Program-made: the position numbers and the translations under genes
Part shown: positions 1 through 12,681 of the stretch, in pieces
How positions within the stretch are numbered: position 1 is the first letter of the stretch
Layout of the letters: every line of letters begins with the position of its first letter
Source of the DNA: G965233625 sp965233625
GTDB taxonomy: Bacteria > Planctomycetota > Planctomycetia > Pirellulales > Pirellulaceae
Direction: 5' to 3'
DNA length: 64,000 nt
NCBI GenBank assembly: GCA_965233625.1
Contig: OZ247499.1
Span: 5,394,001 to 5,458,000 of the forward strand
The notes under the pieces: generated by a model
Seen by the model: only the letters and a program-made list of their open reading frames with translations
What the model was told of the DNA's origin: nothing
The model's database searches: none

Positions 1-384
1 CACAAGTTCGACGCCCACGATGCGAAGTCGCACCGCCGCAGCGTGTACCGTTTCATCGTGCGTTCGCAGCCCGACCCTTACATGCAGACGCTCGATTGTG
101 CGGACCCCAGCCAGGTGACAGGTCGCCGCACGCAGACGCTGACGCCGCTGCACGCGCTGACGCTGCTGAACGACAAGTTCATGCTGACCATGGCGGAACA
201 GTTCGCCCAGCGGGTGAAGGCGGACAGCGCCGGGCAGTCGATCCGCGAAGCGTTCACACTCGCCTTGAACCGTCCGCCGCGTCCGGCAGAGCTTGCCGCG
301 CTGACAGAATACTGTCAGTCACACGGGCTGGCGAATACGTGCCGTGTGATTTTGAATCTGAACGAATTCATCTTCATTGACTAA
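1..384 (+). CDS. DUF1553 (PSD1-type) protein, C-terminal fragment
   Basis: The reading frame is open from the first base and stops at 384, so this is the 3' end of a longer gene. The tail contains the motif LTPLHALTLLND, which is typical of the end of DUF1553 proteins, where planctomycetes place a conserved 'all-against-few' C-terminal domain after DUF1549 and often a cytochrome-c-like N-terminal domain. Members are exported and strongly expanded in planctomycetes; their biochemical role is not established. Only about 127 residues are visible, so N-terminal domains cannot be judged. The next gene starts 22 bases downstream on the same strand. Confidence 0.85.
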   Translation, partial: HKFDAHDAKSHRRSVYRFIVRSQPDPYMQTLDCADPSQVTGRRTQTLTPLHALTLLNDKFMLTMAEQFAQRVKADSAGQSIREAFTLALNRPPRPAELAALTEYCQSHGLANTCRVILNLNEFIFID

Positions 385-406
385 CGTCGTGCCCTATACT
401 GCAGGG

Positions 407-952
407 ATGAATATCACACGACGACAACTTCTGATCGCCTCGGCCACGGCCGCCACGACAACGCTTCTGCTACCCGGCGCCGGTTTGTTTGCGGCTGAGG
501 ATCAAAGCATTGTGCAGTTGATTAACCAGGCCCGGACCAAGCAGAAACTGCCGGCGATTGCCGAATCGGCCAAGCTCACTCAGGTCGCCCAGGCGCATGT
601 GAATGATCTGATCAAACACGCACCGCACAAGGCAAATGGCAATCTGCATAGCTGGTCCAACAAGGGTAAGTGGAAAGGCGGCGCCTACTCGCCCGGCGAT
701 AGCACCACGCACCCCATCATGTGGGAGAAGGGCAAAGAGATTGCGGGCTATAAAGGCTTTACCTTCGAGTGCGCCGCCAGCGGCGTCGAGACGCCCGCCA
801 AAGCCGTAGAATTGTGGCTCGCCAGCGCGGCGCACCGCGCGGTGCTACTCAACACGGGCATCTGGGCCGATGAACGCTGGCAGTGGAAAGCCGTGGGAGC
901 AGCCCTATCTGGCGGGTTCGCCTGCGCATGGTTCGGCCCTGTGGCGGACTGA
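407..952 (+). CDS. Exported CAP-domain (SCP/PR1-like) protein
   Basis: The 181-residue product begins with a twin-arginine type leader (MNITRRQLLIASATAA) followed by a hydrophobic stretch and an AAED cleavage region, so export is likely. The mature part has the CAP fold pattern: an N-terminal helix with INQAR, a histidine-rich segment near the middle (LIKHAPHKANGNLHSW), and a C-terminal VELWLASAAHRAVLLN helix followed by the core strands. Bacterial CAP proteins are extracellular and poorly characterised. The ATG at 407 is chosen because it starts exactly at the leader; a TTG at 377 would overlap the upstream gene. Likely co-transcribed with the DUF1553 gene. Confidence 0.75.
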   Translation: MNITRRQLLIASATAATTTLLLPGAGLFAAEDQSIVQLINQARTKQKLPAIAESAKLTQVAQAHVNDLIKHAPHKANGNLHSWSNKGKWKGGAYSPGDSTTHPIMWEKGKEIAGYKGFTFECAASGVETPAKAVELWLASAAHRAVLLNTGIWADERWQWKAVGAALSGGFACAWFGPVAD

Positions 953-1196
953 ATCGCCGCAAATGATTGTGTGATTGGCACTTACGCGGCTATTCGTTTC
1001 TGTTTGCAGCTTGGCAGGCAGCAACTTTCTGATGTCAAAAGCTGCGTCCGGCGCCGGTTGCGCTGGCATGTTACGAGTTTGTAACACAGATATAACACGG
1101 GGTTGGCAAAAGCTGCTTTGCCGCCAACAGGCGTCCGGTTATGTTGCAAATAACGCTGAATGCCCCATCGAGAACTCATTTTTGCAGGATTTTCAC

Positions 1197-2300
1197 TTGG
1201 ACGCTTCCACAACCGGCACCAAAGACGATCTGGAAACGACCGTTGAAACGGCGCCTGAACACACCTCGCCGGCTGATACCGCCACGTTGGATAAAGTTAA
1301 TACCGCTGAAGCCCCTGAGATCAGCGACGAAACATACGGCCGCCCGGCTCCTAAGACGCGTGTCGCACCCGGTGAAATCACCGACGACGATGCGGCGCCG
1401 CCCGCGCATCCCGGCGCCGCCCACAAGATCACGATGCTGATCGCCGTGGTGCTGCCGTTCCTGGGCGTGATTGCGGCCATTGCAGGGCTGTGGATGGTGG
1501 GCTGGATGGGCTGGCTGTACCTGGGGATGCTGATCGGCGGCTGGATCATGACGGGTCTGGGCATCACGATCGGTTTTCACCGGCTGCTGACGCATCGCTC
1601 GTTTGACACCTACAACTGGGTGCGGGCATTCTGGATGGCGATGGGAGCGCTCAGCGTGGAAGGTTCGCCCCTGATCTGGTGCGCCGTACACCGCCGGCAT
1701 CACGCACTTTCCGACCAGGAGGGCGACCCGCATTCGCCGCATCTGCACGGCGACGGTTTCTGGAACTCGATCAAAGGCTTCTGCTACGCGCAGGTCGGCT
1801 GGTTGTTCACGGGCTACTGGACCTCGCCGGAACTCAAGCGGTACGTACCGGATCTGCTGGCTTCACCGCTGCTGGTGAAGGTGGACCGCATGTATTACAT
1901 GTGGGTCATCGCAAGCCTGGCGATTCCCGCCGCGATTGGCGGCCTGGTGGAAATGAGCTGGCAGGGCGCCTTGCTGGGGCTGATCTGGGGCGGTCTGGTG
2001 CGGATCTTTGTCACGCACCATATCACCTGGTCGATCAACTCCGTGTGCCACATCTTTGGCAGCCGCACTTACGAATCTGCCGACCAGTCCACCAACAACG
2101 TGATCTGCGGAATCCTGGGTCTGGGCGAAGGCTGGCACAACAACCACCACACCTTCCCCACCTCGGCACGCCACGGCCTGGCATGGTGGCAGTTTGATCT
2201 CAGCTGGATCATCATCCGCACCATGGAAGTCTGCGGCCTGGCCTGGAACGTCCGCACACCAAGCCAGCAAGCGATGGAAAAACGCCGCGTGCAGGCGTAG
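1197..2300 (+). CDS. Membrane fatty acid (acyl) desaturase
   Basis: The product carries the three histidine boxes of the membrane di-iron desaturase family: HRLLTH (about residues 128-133), HRRHH (165-169) and HNNHH (314-318). Hydrophobic segments at about 82-125 and 225-265 fit the four-helix desaturase topology. Such enzymes put a double bond into acyl chains of CoA or lipids using O2 and an electron donor; the spacing resembles delta-9 acyl-CoA desaturases. An acidic, poorly conserved leader of about 75 residues precedes the core. The start is uncertain: TTG at 1197 has AGGA 7 bases upstream, while the open frame extends back to 975 through sequence that does not look like protein; an ATG at 1434 would remove the acidic leader. 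No ferredoxin or reductase is adjacent. Confidence 0.85.
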   Translation: MDASTTGTKDDLETTVETAPEHTSPADTATLDKVNTAEAPEISDETYGRPAPKTRVAPGEITDDDAAPPAHPGAAHKITMLIAVVLPFLGVIAAIAGLWMVGWMGWLYLGMLIGGWIMTGLGITIGFHRLLTHRSFDTYNWVRAFWMAMGALSVEGSPLIWCAVHRRHHALSDQEGDPHSPHLHGDGFWNSIKGFCYAQVGWLFTGYWTSPELKRYVPDLLASPLLVKVDRMYYMWVIASLAIPAAIGGLVEMSWQGALLGLIWGGLVRIFVTHHITWSINSVCHIFGSRTYESADQSTNNVICGILGLGEGWHNNHHTFPTSARHGLAWWQFDLSWIIIRTMEVCGLAWNVRTPSQQAMEKRRVQA

Positions 2301-2373
2301 TCTCTTAAAGCCACAAAGGCTTGTTGCTCCCGGGTTCATGCTCGCAACGGGTGCATCAAAGACGGATGCTGTA

Positions 2374-2418
2374 CCCCCTCACCCTAACCCTCTCCCCAAA
2401 GGGGCGAGGGGACCAGAT
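2374..2418. repeat. Intergenic hairpin repeat (type C, CTCACCC/GGGGCGAGGGG)
   Basis: This short imperfect palindrome lies between two convergent genes. It contains CTCACCCTAACCCTCTCCCC followed by GGGGCGAGGGG. Related sequences occur at 25194-25241 and 26737-26780. It could serve as a bidirectional transcription stop between the desaturase and tex genes; that role is inference. Confidence 0.5.
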
Positions 2419-2453
2419 GCAGTGCCGTAGCCTGTTGTTGAAGCTTCCGCGTG

Positions 2454-4625
2454 TCATCCTAGCAGGGACTTGCGTGAGAGGCTAATGCGTTTGCGGGCGG
2501 CGTCTATTTGCAGTACTTCGACCTGGATGATGTCGCCGACGGAAACGACTTCGGAGGGGTCCTGGACGTAGCGGTTATCGAGTTCTGAGATGTGCACCAG
2601 GCCGTCCTGATGCACGCCGATGTCGACAAAGGCGCCGAACTTGGTCACGTTGGTCACGACGCCTTCCAGCTTCATGCCGGGGTGCAGGTCAGAGATTTCA
2701 TTGACGCCTTCTGCGAATTTTGCCACGCGGAACTGCGCGCGGGGATCGCGGCCGGGCTTTTCAAGTTCGGCGAGAATGTCACGGATGGTTGGCAGTCCGG
2801 CGCTGTCGCTGACAAACTGCTGCGGATCAATCTGCGAAAGGCGCCCGCGGTCGCCGATCAGCGCCGGTACGTTTGCGGCGCCGCCGGCCATCTGCTGGAC
2901 CAGTTCGTAACGCTCCGGATGCACCGCGGAATTATCGAGCGGTTGTTTACCGCCCCGCACCCGCAGGAAACCGGCCGCCTGTTCAAAGGCTTTGGCGCCA
3001 AGCCGTGGTACCTTGAGTAACTGTTTGCGGTTGGCAAACGCGCCGTGCTCATCGCGGTAGGTCGCGATCGACGAAGCCAGCGACGGGCCGATGCCTGCCA
3101 CGTAACTCAGCAGTTGCACGCTGGCGGTGTTTAGGTCCACGCCGACGCGGTTAACGCACGAAGCGACTTCGCGGTCGAGTGCTTTCTTCAGCCGCGTCTG
3201 ATTCACATCGTGCTGGTACTGACCGACGCCGATTGACTTCGGGTCAATCTTCACCAGTTCCGCCAGTGGATCTTGCAGCCGGTGAGCGATGCTGATGGCG
3301 CCGCGCACCGTCACATCCAGGTCCGGGTATTCCGCCGCCGCAGCCTCGCTGGCCGAATAGATAGAGGCGCCGGATTCGCTGACCGTGACCTTGGCGACAT
3401 CCAGGTTATTGTCCGCGATCACGTCGTCCAGAAAGGCGTCCGTCTCGCGCGAGGCAGTGCCGTTGCCCAGTGCAATCAACTCGACGCCATGCTTCTTCAC
3501 GAGCGCGGCGACCGTCTTCGCGGCGCCGGCGGTATCGCTGCGTGGCGGCGTGGGATAGATGGCGGCGTTCTCCAGGAACTTGCCGGTGGCATCCACCACG
3601 GCTACTTTGCAGCCCGTGCGAAAGCCCGGGTCCACGCCCATGATTGCTTTCGGCCCGGCGGGAGGCGCCAGCAGCAGTTCACGCAGGTTCTGCGAGAAGA
3701 CGCTGATCGCTTCTTCCTCGGCCCGTTCTTTCAGGCTGGCCAATGTTTCTGCTTCAATCGAAGGCAGTAGCAATCGCTCGTAGCAGTCGTCAACCGTGGC
3801 GTTTAATTCCTGATGAAACAACGCGTCGCCACGCGGCAGCAAGCGGTTGCGCAGTTTCCGCAGCGGATACTCCGGGTCGATGTTCAGGCCGACGTTCAGT
3901 ACTCCTTCAGCTTCGCCGCGGCGCATGGCTAAGAAGCGGTGCGAAGGCGCCCGGCTGAGCGGTTCGCTGTGTTCGTAGTACATCTCGAACTTGCTGGGCT
4001 TATCTTTCCAGCCGCGTTTGGCCCTGGCGGTAAGCTGCGCGTATTTTGTCTGGTCGCGGACAATCGCCCGCGCCTCTGGTTGTTCCGACCATTGCTCAGC
4101 GATAATGTCGCAGGCGCCCGCGATGGCTGCCGCGGTATCGGGCACATCGCGTTTGCTGTCTACAAATGCCGCGGCGATTTTCTCGCGGTCGCCGTCGCGG
4201 CGCGTGGCTGTGAGCAGTTTATCGGCCAGCGGCTGCAGGCCACGCTCTCTGGCCAGGGCGCCTCGGGTGCGACGCTTCGGTTTGTAGGGCAGATAGATCT
4301 CTTCCAGCAGCTTCTTATCGTTGCACGCCAGAATTTTGTCGCGCAGCTCCGGCGTCAGATTCCCCTGACCTTCGATAGTGGAAAGAATCGTTTTCTTCCG
4401 CGCGGCAAGTTCGCGTAGCCGCTCCAGGGCGTCTTCCACGGCACGCAACTGCGTCTCGTCCAGCCCGCCCGTTGCCTCTTTCCGGTACCGCGCAATGAAC
4501 GGCAGCGTGGCGCCTTCCTCCAGTAGCTTGACGGCGCCTTTGACCTTGGCTGCGGGCAGATCGCACGCCGCCGCAATATCTTCTACCGCCGCCAATGCAT
4601 CGAATTCGACTACCGTGTCTGTCAT
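2454..4625 (-). CDS. tex: Tex family RNA-binding transcription accessory protein
   Basis: The 723-residue protein has the full Tex layout: N-terminal Tex helical domain (about 1-190) with LPFIARYRKEATGGLDE, a YqgF/RuvX-like domain starting at IMGVDPGFRTGCKVAVVD (about 330), helix-hairpin-helix repeats (about 485-560, GIGPSLASSIATYRDEHG) and a C-terminal S1 domain (about 645-715, GVVTNVTKFGAFVDIG). Tex binds nucleic acid and influences transcription; it is cytoplasmic. Length matches the family. ATG at 4625 is preferred to an in-frame TTG at 4646 because the Tex homology starts there. It is divergent from the ammonium-sensor gene, separated by about 300 bases. Confidence 0.95.
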   Translation of the reverse strand: MTDTVVEFDALAAVEDIAAACDLPAAKVKGAVKLLEEGATLPFIARYRKEATGGLDETQLRAVEDALERLRELAARKKTILSTIEGQGNLTPELRDKILACNDKKLLEEIYLPYKPKRRTRGALARERGLQPLADKLLTATRRDGDREKIAAAFVDSKRDVPDTAAAIAGACDIIAEQWSEQPEARAIVRDQTKYAQLTARAKRGWKDKPSKFEMYYEHSEPLSRAPSHRFLAMRRGEAEGVLNVGLNIDPEYPLRKLRNRLLPRGDALFHQELNATVDDCYERLLLPSIEAETLASLKERAEEEAISVFSQNLRELLLAPPAGPKAIMGVDPGFRTGCKVAVVDATGKFLENAAIYPTPPRSDTAGAAKTVAALVKKHGVELIALGNGTASRETDAFLDDVIADNNLDVAKVTVSESGASIYSASEAAAAEYPDLDVTVRGAISIAHRLQDPLAELVKIDPKSIGVGQYQHDVNQTRLKKALDREVASCVNRVGVDLNTASVQLLSYVAGIGPSLASSIATYRDEHGAFANRKQLLKVPRLGAKAFEQAAGFLRVRGGKQPLDNSAVHPERYELVQQMAGGAANVPALIGDRGRLSQIDPQQFVSDSAGLPTIRDILAELEKPGRDPRAQFRVAKFAEGVNEISDLHPGMKLEGVVTNVTKFGAFVDIGVHQDGLVHISELDNRYVQDPSEVVSVGDIIQVEVLQIDAARKRISLSRKSLLG

Positions 4626-4932
4626 CCTATTTTCCGCCTGCTTCAAGAACCGTTTAGAACCGCACGATTGTACCCGCCCGCGCGTCTGCTGGCAGCCGAA
4701 GCACGTGGATTTCCGTGCCTGCTGATTCCAGCTAGTGGAATCTCTGATTCAGCGAATTCCGTTTCGCCGGGTCGTACGGCCCGGCAATCTTATGTTCCCG
4801 TGAAGTATCCGTATTTCGCGGCGGATGATGTGCGGCGCCAGACTTATCAACGTACGTTTCTGCGATTCGTTTGAGATCCCCCTCACTCACAGGCCGCGTC
4901 GCAAGACCGGCCCCTGCCACGAGTCTCCCACC
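4626..4932. promoter_or_regulatory. Divergent intergenic region with three small palindromes
   Basis: The 307-base gap separates tex (leftward) from the ammonium-sensor kinase (rightward), so it must hold both promoters. Three inverted repeats are visible: GCACG...CGTGC at 4701-4718, GATTCCAGCTAGTGGAATC at 4724-4742 (7-bp arms, 5-base loop) and GCCGGG...CCCGGC near 4768-4790. Any could be an operator or an RNA hairpin. I see no gene, and no clear -35/-10 pair. Confidence 0.4.
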
Positions 4933-8694
<3,762 letters not shown>

Positions 8695-8725
8695 CGTCTG
8701 ACGCCGTTGAATCGACAGACGTGCA

Positions 8726-9745
8726 TCAGCCGTCGTGACGCGGCAGCATCAGCTGAAACCTGGCGCCGGTTGGCGTGTTCTCGTAGGTCAGCCTACCGCC
8801 GTGCATTTCCGCGATCCGCCAGCATTTAGAGAGGCCGAAGCCCAGCCCGCGGCCTGCTTCGCGGCCCGAATAGAACGGGTCAAACATCCGCGTCGCCACT
8901 TCGTCGCTGACGCCCGGCCCGGTATCGGTGACAGATATCTGGCACTCGTTGTCTTTGTAAGCAACGGCAACCTGTACGGCGCCACCCTGCTGCACGGCTT
9001 CCAGCGAGTTTTCCACCAGCGCCTTCAGCGCGTTGGCGATGTGGTTGGGGTCCGCCGAAACTGTCGCTTCGCTGCTACCGGCGTCTTGCAGCGTTGTGCC
9101 CTGCTGTTTCGCACGGTCAGATAATTCCTGCACCACCTGCGCAGCCACCGCGTGGACGTTCGTAGGTTCGGCCACCACGGCCGGCGGATTGGCGAACAGC
9201 ATGAGGCTGGAAATCATTTCATGCGCTCGGAACGCCTGCACATTGATGGTGGCCAGTTGCGTGCGGCGTGCCGGGTCCGTCTCGTCCGCCAGCAGCGTCT
9301 GCGCCCGCGATGAGATATTCGCCAGCGGATTGTTCACCTCGTGGCTGGCGCCATAGGCCAGCTCTTTCATCGCCTGCAACCGTTCCGTTTCCAGCGTGGC
9401 GGCGAACGAAGTCTCCAGCTGTTCCAGCCGCAACATCTGCTGCGTGGTATGAAGAAGCAGCGGGCTGGCAGTGTACGGTTCCCCTTCAGCCAGTAGCTTC
9501 CAGCCTTGCGAAACAAGCCAGTCCGCTAATTCCGCCGTGCTGACCGAAGCGTCATCTTTAGCGATGTCCGCATGGGCGGCGCACCATTGCTGCAGCGCCG
9601 CTGTTGAATCCATCAGAGTGATCGCCGCTGCTAACTTCGCCGCCTGTTGCGGCTGCACCAGCAGCTGCGCAAGCGCCAGCAGGGCTGTATCTTCCAGCAG
9701 AAGCGCTGCCCCAGAGGACGAGGCGGAAGATACAGCACGCGACAT
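8726..9745 (-). CDS. Soluble sensor histidine kinase
   Basis: The 339-residue protein has no membrane segment. The C-terminal half is a HisKA/HATPase kinase: phosphoacceptor box GASHEVNNPLANI (H135), N box ALVENSLEAV, G1 box DTGPGVSDEV and G2 box GRGLGFGLSK. The N-terminal ~110 residues are alanine/leucine-rich helical sequence with some resemblance to HDOD-like or helical signalling domains, but I cannot assign it. It lies 15 bases downstream of the response regulator on the same strand and is convergent with the Amt sensor kinase, so kinase and regulator are a cognate pair by position. ATG at 9745 is preferred to TTG at 9751. Confidence 0.85.
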   Translation of the reverse strand: MSRAVSSASSSGAALLLEDTALLALAQLLVQPQQAAKLAAAITLMDSTAALQQWCAAHADIAKDDASVSTAELADWLVSQGWKLLAEGEPYTASPLLLHTTQQMLRLEQLETSFAATLETERLQAMKELAYGASHEVNNPLANISSRAQTLLADETDPARRTQLATINVQAFRAHEMISSLMLFANPPAVVAEPTNVHAVAAQVVQELSDRAKQQGTTLQDAGSSEATVSADPNHIANALKALVENSLEAVQQGGAVQVAVAYKDNECQISVTDTGPGVSDEVATRMFDPFYSGREAGRGLGFGLSKCWRIAEMHGGRLTYENTPTGARFQLMLPRHDG

Positions 9746-9760
9746 CAGCAACCGCCCGGA

Positions 9761-10339
9761 TTAAACGCGTTCGATCTCTAGCAACGCACAAGCCTGCTCA
9801 AGCAGATTCTCTACAGAAAACGGCTTGTTCACAAACTCGTCGGCGCCGGCGGCCTTCAGATCGGCGATCTTGTCCTGCTCGACCATACCGGAGATGCAGA
9901 TGATTTTCACGGCTTCCAGCGTGTCATCGCTCCGCACGCGCTGACAGACTTCCTTACCATTGATATCGGGAAGCATCACATCCAGAATCACCAGGTCGGG
10001 GCGGAATTCTCGCACCTGCATGCCGGCGTCGAACCCGTTGTTGGCCGTGCGGATATCGAACCGCGCATCGCGTTCGAACACGTCCACCAGCAGTTCCACC
10101 AGCGATTCGTCATCGTCGACGATCAGCACCTTCCGCTTGCCGCTTTCCAGCGCGTCGGTCGGAATGCCGTTGTCTTTCATGAAAGAGAACAAGTGATCGC
10201 GCGGAATGCGGCGGAACTTGCTGCCTGGCACCCGGAAGCCCTTCAAGGCCCCGTTATCGAAGCAGCGGATGATGGTCTGCTGGCTGACCTTGCAGATTTT
10301 CGCTGCTTCGCCCGTCGTAAAGACAGTTTTGGTCGTCAT
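9761..10339 (-). CDS. Response regulator with N-terminal excisionase-type HTH
   Basis: The order is reversed from classical regulators: residues 5-55 form a MerR/excisionase-like helix-turn-helix (FTTGEAAKICKVSQQTIIRC, then RVPGSKFRRIPRDHL), and residues 69-190 form a receiver domain with D75/D76, phosphoacceptor D120 in LVILDVMLPD and K172 in NKPF. The HTH probably binds DNA, with phosphorylation of the C-terminal receiver controlling it. A good ribosome site (AGGGAGAGGA) precedes the ATG. It is first in a two-gene operon with the histidine kinase. This HTH-REC arrangement is common in planctomycetes. Confidence 0.88.
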   Translation of the reverse strand: MTTKTVFTTGEAAKICKVSQQTIIRCFDNGALKGFRVPGSKFRRIPRDHLFSFMKDNGIPTDALESGKRKVLIVDDDESLVELLVDVFERDARFDIRTANNGFDAGMQVREFRPDLVILDVMLPDINGKEVCQRVRSDDTLEAVKIICISGMVEQDKIADLKAAGADEFVNKPFSVENLLEQACALLEIERV

Positions 10340-11077
10340 AATTCCTCTCCCTAGGCGTTTGATCTGAACCAGAACTCATTGGCTGTTTTGCACCCGGGGC
10401 AGCGCAGCGGTAACAACCTGAGTACTCCTGCAGGCAATGGTCCAGGGTGGTGGACTACTGCGTTTGGCGACCACTGTGAAGTGGCCCTACGCCGGCAACC
10501 AGAATTCAAACCGCGTGGGAAGAAAAGAACGCGTTGCGGTCATTGCATTGTCGCCCAGACACGACTCCGTTCCCTTCAACCATCCATCGCAACGACTCAA
10601 GATCATAGCTTGCTGCGTACAACCTTACGCGCCGCGTTTACGGTGAGAACCCCGGCAAACGCCAGCTATCTCAATCTTTGTGGTGTGTGCATACGCCACA
10701 CCTTCCAGATTCCGTGTAGTCAGCAATAGGGCCCACAACCTCCCGGTTTGCCAGCCTTGCCAACCGCACGAATTATACCCACCTACCGAAAGCCGTCAAG
10801 ATCGACATTATCCGCGTAAGCCCCACATACATAACAACTTGTGACCAAATGCCTGGATTGCGTCAAAATTAGTTTAGATAAAAACGGCGAGTGGGGGCGG
10901 TGCGATGAACCGTACCACAGGGCCAAAATACTGACATATTCTCCACAGCCGGATGTCGCTATGCTCTGCCAGATTTCCCTTTGCACGCCCGTTTTTACGT
11001 CATTAGCCAGAAATGTGGTGGCAGTGCTACCACACACCTACCTAAAAAAGCCTCCCCCACCACCGTTCTCTCCCAAA
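10340..11077. other. 738-base intergenic region, no convincing gene
   Basis: This gap lies between the divergent response regulator and a lipoprotein gene. Small open frames here lack recognisable protein character and ribosome sites. Two weak inverted repeats are visible: GGTGTG...CACACC near 10682-10702, and TGTGGT...ACCACA near 11020-11038 just upstream of the lipoprotein. The part around 10840-10890 is AT-rich compared with its surroundings and is a reasonable place for the promoter of the rightward gene. Nothing else is seen. Confidence 0.4.
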
Positions 11078-12004
11078 ATGAATTCTTCCACGTTGCCAGC
11101 TCTGCGTTGCCCAGATTACCACCTGATGGGTGTCTGGGTCGTCGTGGCTGCCTCGCTCTGCCTGTTTGCCGGATGCGGAACCACCAAGAACCGGCAGGCG
11201 ACCCAGCAGTTGATTCTTTCCGATGCGGTGGATCGCAGTGTGGCGTCCATTGACTTTACGCCGCTTGCCGGGCAGAAGACGTATCTGGATGCACGTTATG
11301 TGAAGAACGTGAAAGGGATGCAGTTCGTCAACGCGGACTACATCATCAGTTCGCTCCGTCAGCAGATGGCCGCCGCGCGGTGCCTGCTGCAGGAATCGCC
11401 CGATGACGCCGATGTGATTGTCGAAGCCCGCGTTGGCGCCCTGGGCTTTGACGAGCACGATGTCACGTTTGGCGTACCTGCCAGCAGCGCCGTGACGTCC
11501 GCTGCCGCGCTGTTGCCCACCGCGCCGCCGGTGCCGGCGATTCCGGAAATCGCCTTCGCCAAACGCTATGACGAGGCGGGCACCGCTAAGGTGGTGGCCT
11601 TCGCCTACGATCGCGAAACCCGCGAACCTCTCTGGCAATCGGGCGTCCGCTTCAGCGAAAGCACGGCCAAAGACTCATGGGTGCTCGGCGCCGGTCCCTT
11701 CCGCCGGGGCAGCATCCACCAGGCGCCAAAATTCCTGGGCAACCAGTTCTCCATCGCCAGCATGAACGCCGACCGCGCCAAAGAAAAGAAGGTTCCGCTG
11801 GTCAACTACATGCAAGGCAAGACCTTCGAGCAGCCCCACGAGATGGAGCAGCAGTACGACGCCGCCGTCGCCTCCTTCGAAGAAGGCGCTGAAAAAACTG
11901 GCGACGATCAAGGCGCCAAAGTCAAAGAAGTGGACCCCAAAAGCAAAGAACCCCGCAAGCTGCCCCCCAGCGATAAGCCCTTAAAAAAGGCAGCCGCGAA
12001 GTAG
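11078..12004 (+). CDS. Planctomycete lipoprotein of unknown function (DUF6655-like)
   Basis: The 308-residue product has a signal peptide ending in a lipobox (LCLFAGCGTTKN), so it should be lipid-anchored after export. The body begins TDYxxAV-like (LILSDAVDRSVASIDFTPLAGQ), continues through a mixed alpha/beta domain with VEARVGALGFDEHDVTFGVP, and ends in a charged, lysine/proline-rich tail of about 50 residues. The pattern reminds me of the planctomycete DUF6655 family, but I cannot confirm this. ATG at 11078 is chosen because it directly precedes the signal peptide; the frame is open further upstream without protein-like sequence. Confidence 0.7.
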   Translation: MNSSTLPALRCPDYHLMGVWVVVAASLCLFAGCGTTKNRQATQQLILSDAVDRSVASIDFTPLAGQKTYLDARYVKNVKGMQFVNADYIISSLRQQMAAARCLLQESPDDADVIVEARVGALGFDEHDVTFGVPASSAVTSAAALLPTAPPVPAIPEIAFAKRYDEAGTAKVVAFAYDRETREPLWQSGVRFSESTAKDSWVLGAGPFRRGSIHQAPKFLGNQFSIASMNADRAKEKKVPLVNYMQGKTFEQPHEMEQQYDAAVASFEEGAEKTGDDQGAKVKEVDPKSKEPRKLPPSDKPLKKAAAK

Positions 12005-12048
12005 CAATCCCCCGTCCTGTGTCAGAGGCCGGTACTACTGAATAAGTT

Positions 12049-12648
12049 CTAATACTGCCTGACAACGCCCACAATTACGCCTAACACCTGCGCGTTTTTG
12101 ACGTAAATGGGTTCCATCGTTGAGTTGGCGGGTTGCAGGCGGATGCGGCCATCTTCGGGATGCCAGTATTTGAGCGTGGCTTCGCCTTCGTCGGTCTGGG
12201 CGACCACCATCTGGCCTTTTTCGGCGTGTGCCTGCGACTTGACCAGCACGTAATCGCCGCTGTCGATATGGGCCTCGATCATCGAGTCGCCACGCACTTC
12301 CAGGGCGAACACGCCGTTCTGCTGGAACATCTGCGTGAAGTCAATGTGTTCGTCCTGGTCAATCGCTTCGTGCAGTACGCCGGCGGCTACCTGGCCGCGT
12401 AGCGGAAAGCCGCGTTCCTCGGCCAGTGCTTCGCCGGTGAGTTTGATGGCTCTTGATTTGCCTTCTTCCCGTTCGATCAGTTGCTTCTTTTCCAGCGCCT
12501 TCAGATGGCACATGACGCCATTGGGCGAGCTGATGTTGAAGTGGTCGCCAATCTCACGCACCGTCGGCCCGTATCCGCGGTTCTGAATTTTGTCGCGGAT
12601 GAATTCGTAGATCGAAAGCTGACGGGGCGTGAGGTCTTCGATGGGCAT
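12049..12648 (-). CDS. lexA: LexA repressor of the SOS response
   Basis: The 199-residue protein has the winged-helix DNA-binding domain (1-70; LTPRQLSIYEFI, GYGPTVREIGDHFNISSPN) and the S24 peptidase domain. The autocleavage site is A89-G90 in QVAAG, the nucleophile is S122 in GDSMIEAHI and the general base K160 in EATLKYW. On DNA damage RecA-ssDNA triggers self-cleavage and derepression. The recognition helix segment SSPNGVMCHLKALE matches the planctomycete/Gram-positive type. The ATG at 12648 fits the family start; 18 extra upstream codons are unlike LexA. A 20-bp imperfect palindrome 13 bases upstream may be its own operator. Confidence 0.96.
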   Translation of the reverse strand: MPIEDLTPRQLSIYEFIRDKIQNRGYGPTVREIGDHFNISSPNGVMCHLKALEKKQLIEREEGKSRAIKLTGEALAEERGFPLRGQVAAGVLHEAIDQDEHIDFTQMFQQNGVFALEVRGDSMIEAHIDSGDYVLVKSQAHAEKGQMVVAQTDEGEATLKYWHPEDGRIRLQPANSTMEPIYVKNAQVLGVIVGVVRQY

Positions 12649-12661
12649 GGTGGCGATTTCC

Positions 12662-12681
12662 CTGTTCAAACACGTAAACAG
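12662..12681. promoter_or_regulatory. Candidate LexA operator (autoregulatory)
   Basis: CTGTTCAAACACGTAAACAG is an imperfect 20-bp palindrome with pattern CTGTTyA-N6-TrAACAG, ending 13 bases before the lexA start codon. Seven of ten positions match between the half-sites. LexA genes are usually autoregulated, so position and symmetry make it a plausible SOS box. No second site is available in this window for comparison. Confidence 0.5.

Noticed and set aside
10379..10729. 116-codon open frame in the gap before the lipoprotein
   Set aside because: Composition is not protein-like, no ribosome site, and it spans the likely promoter region.
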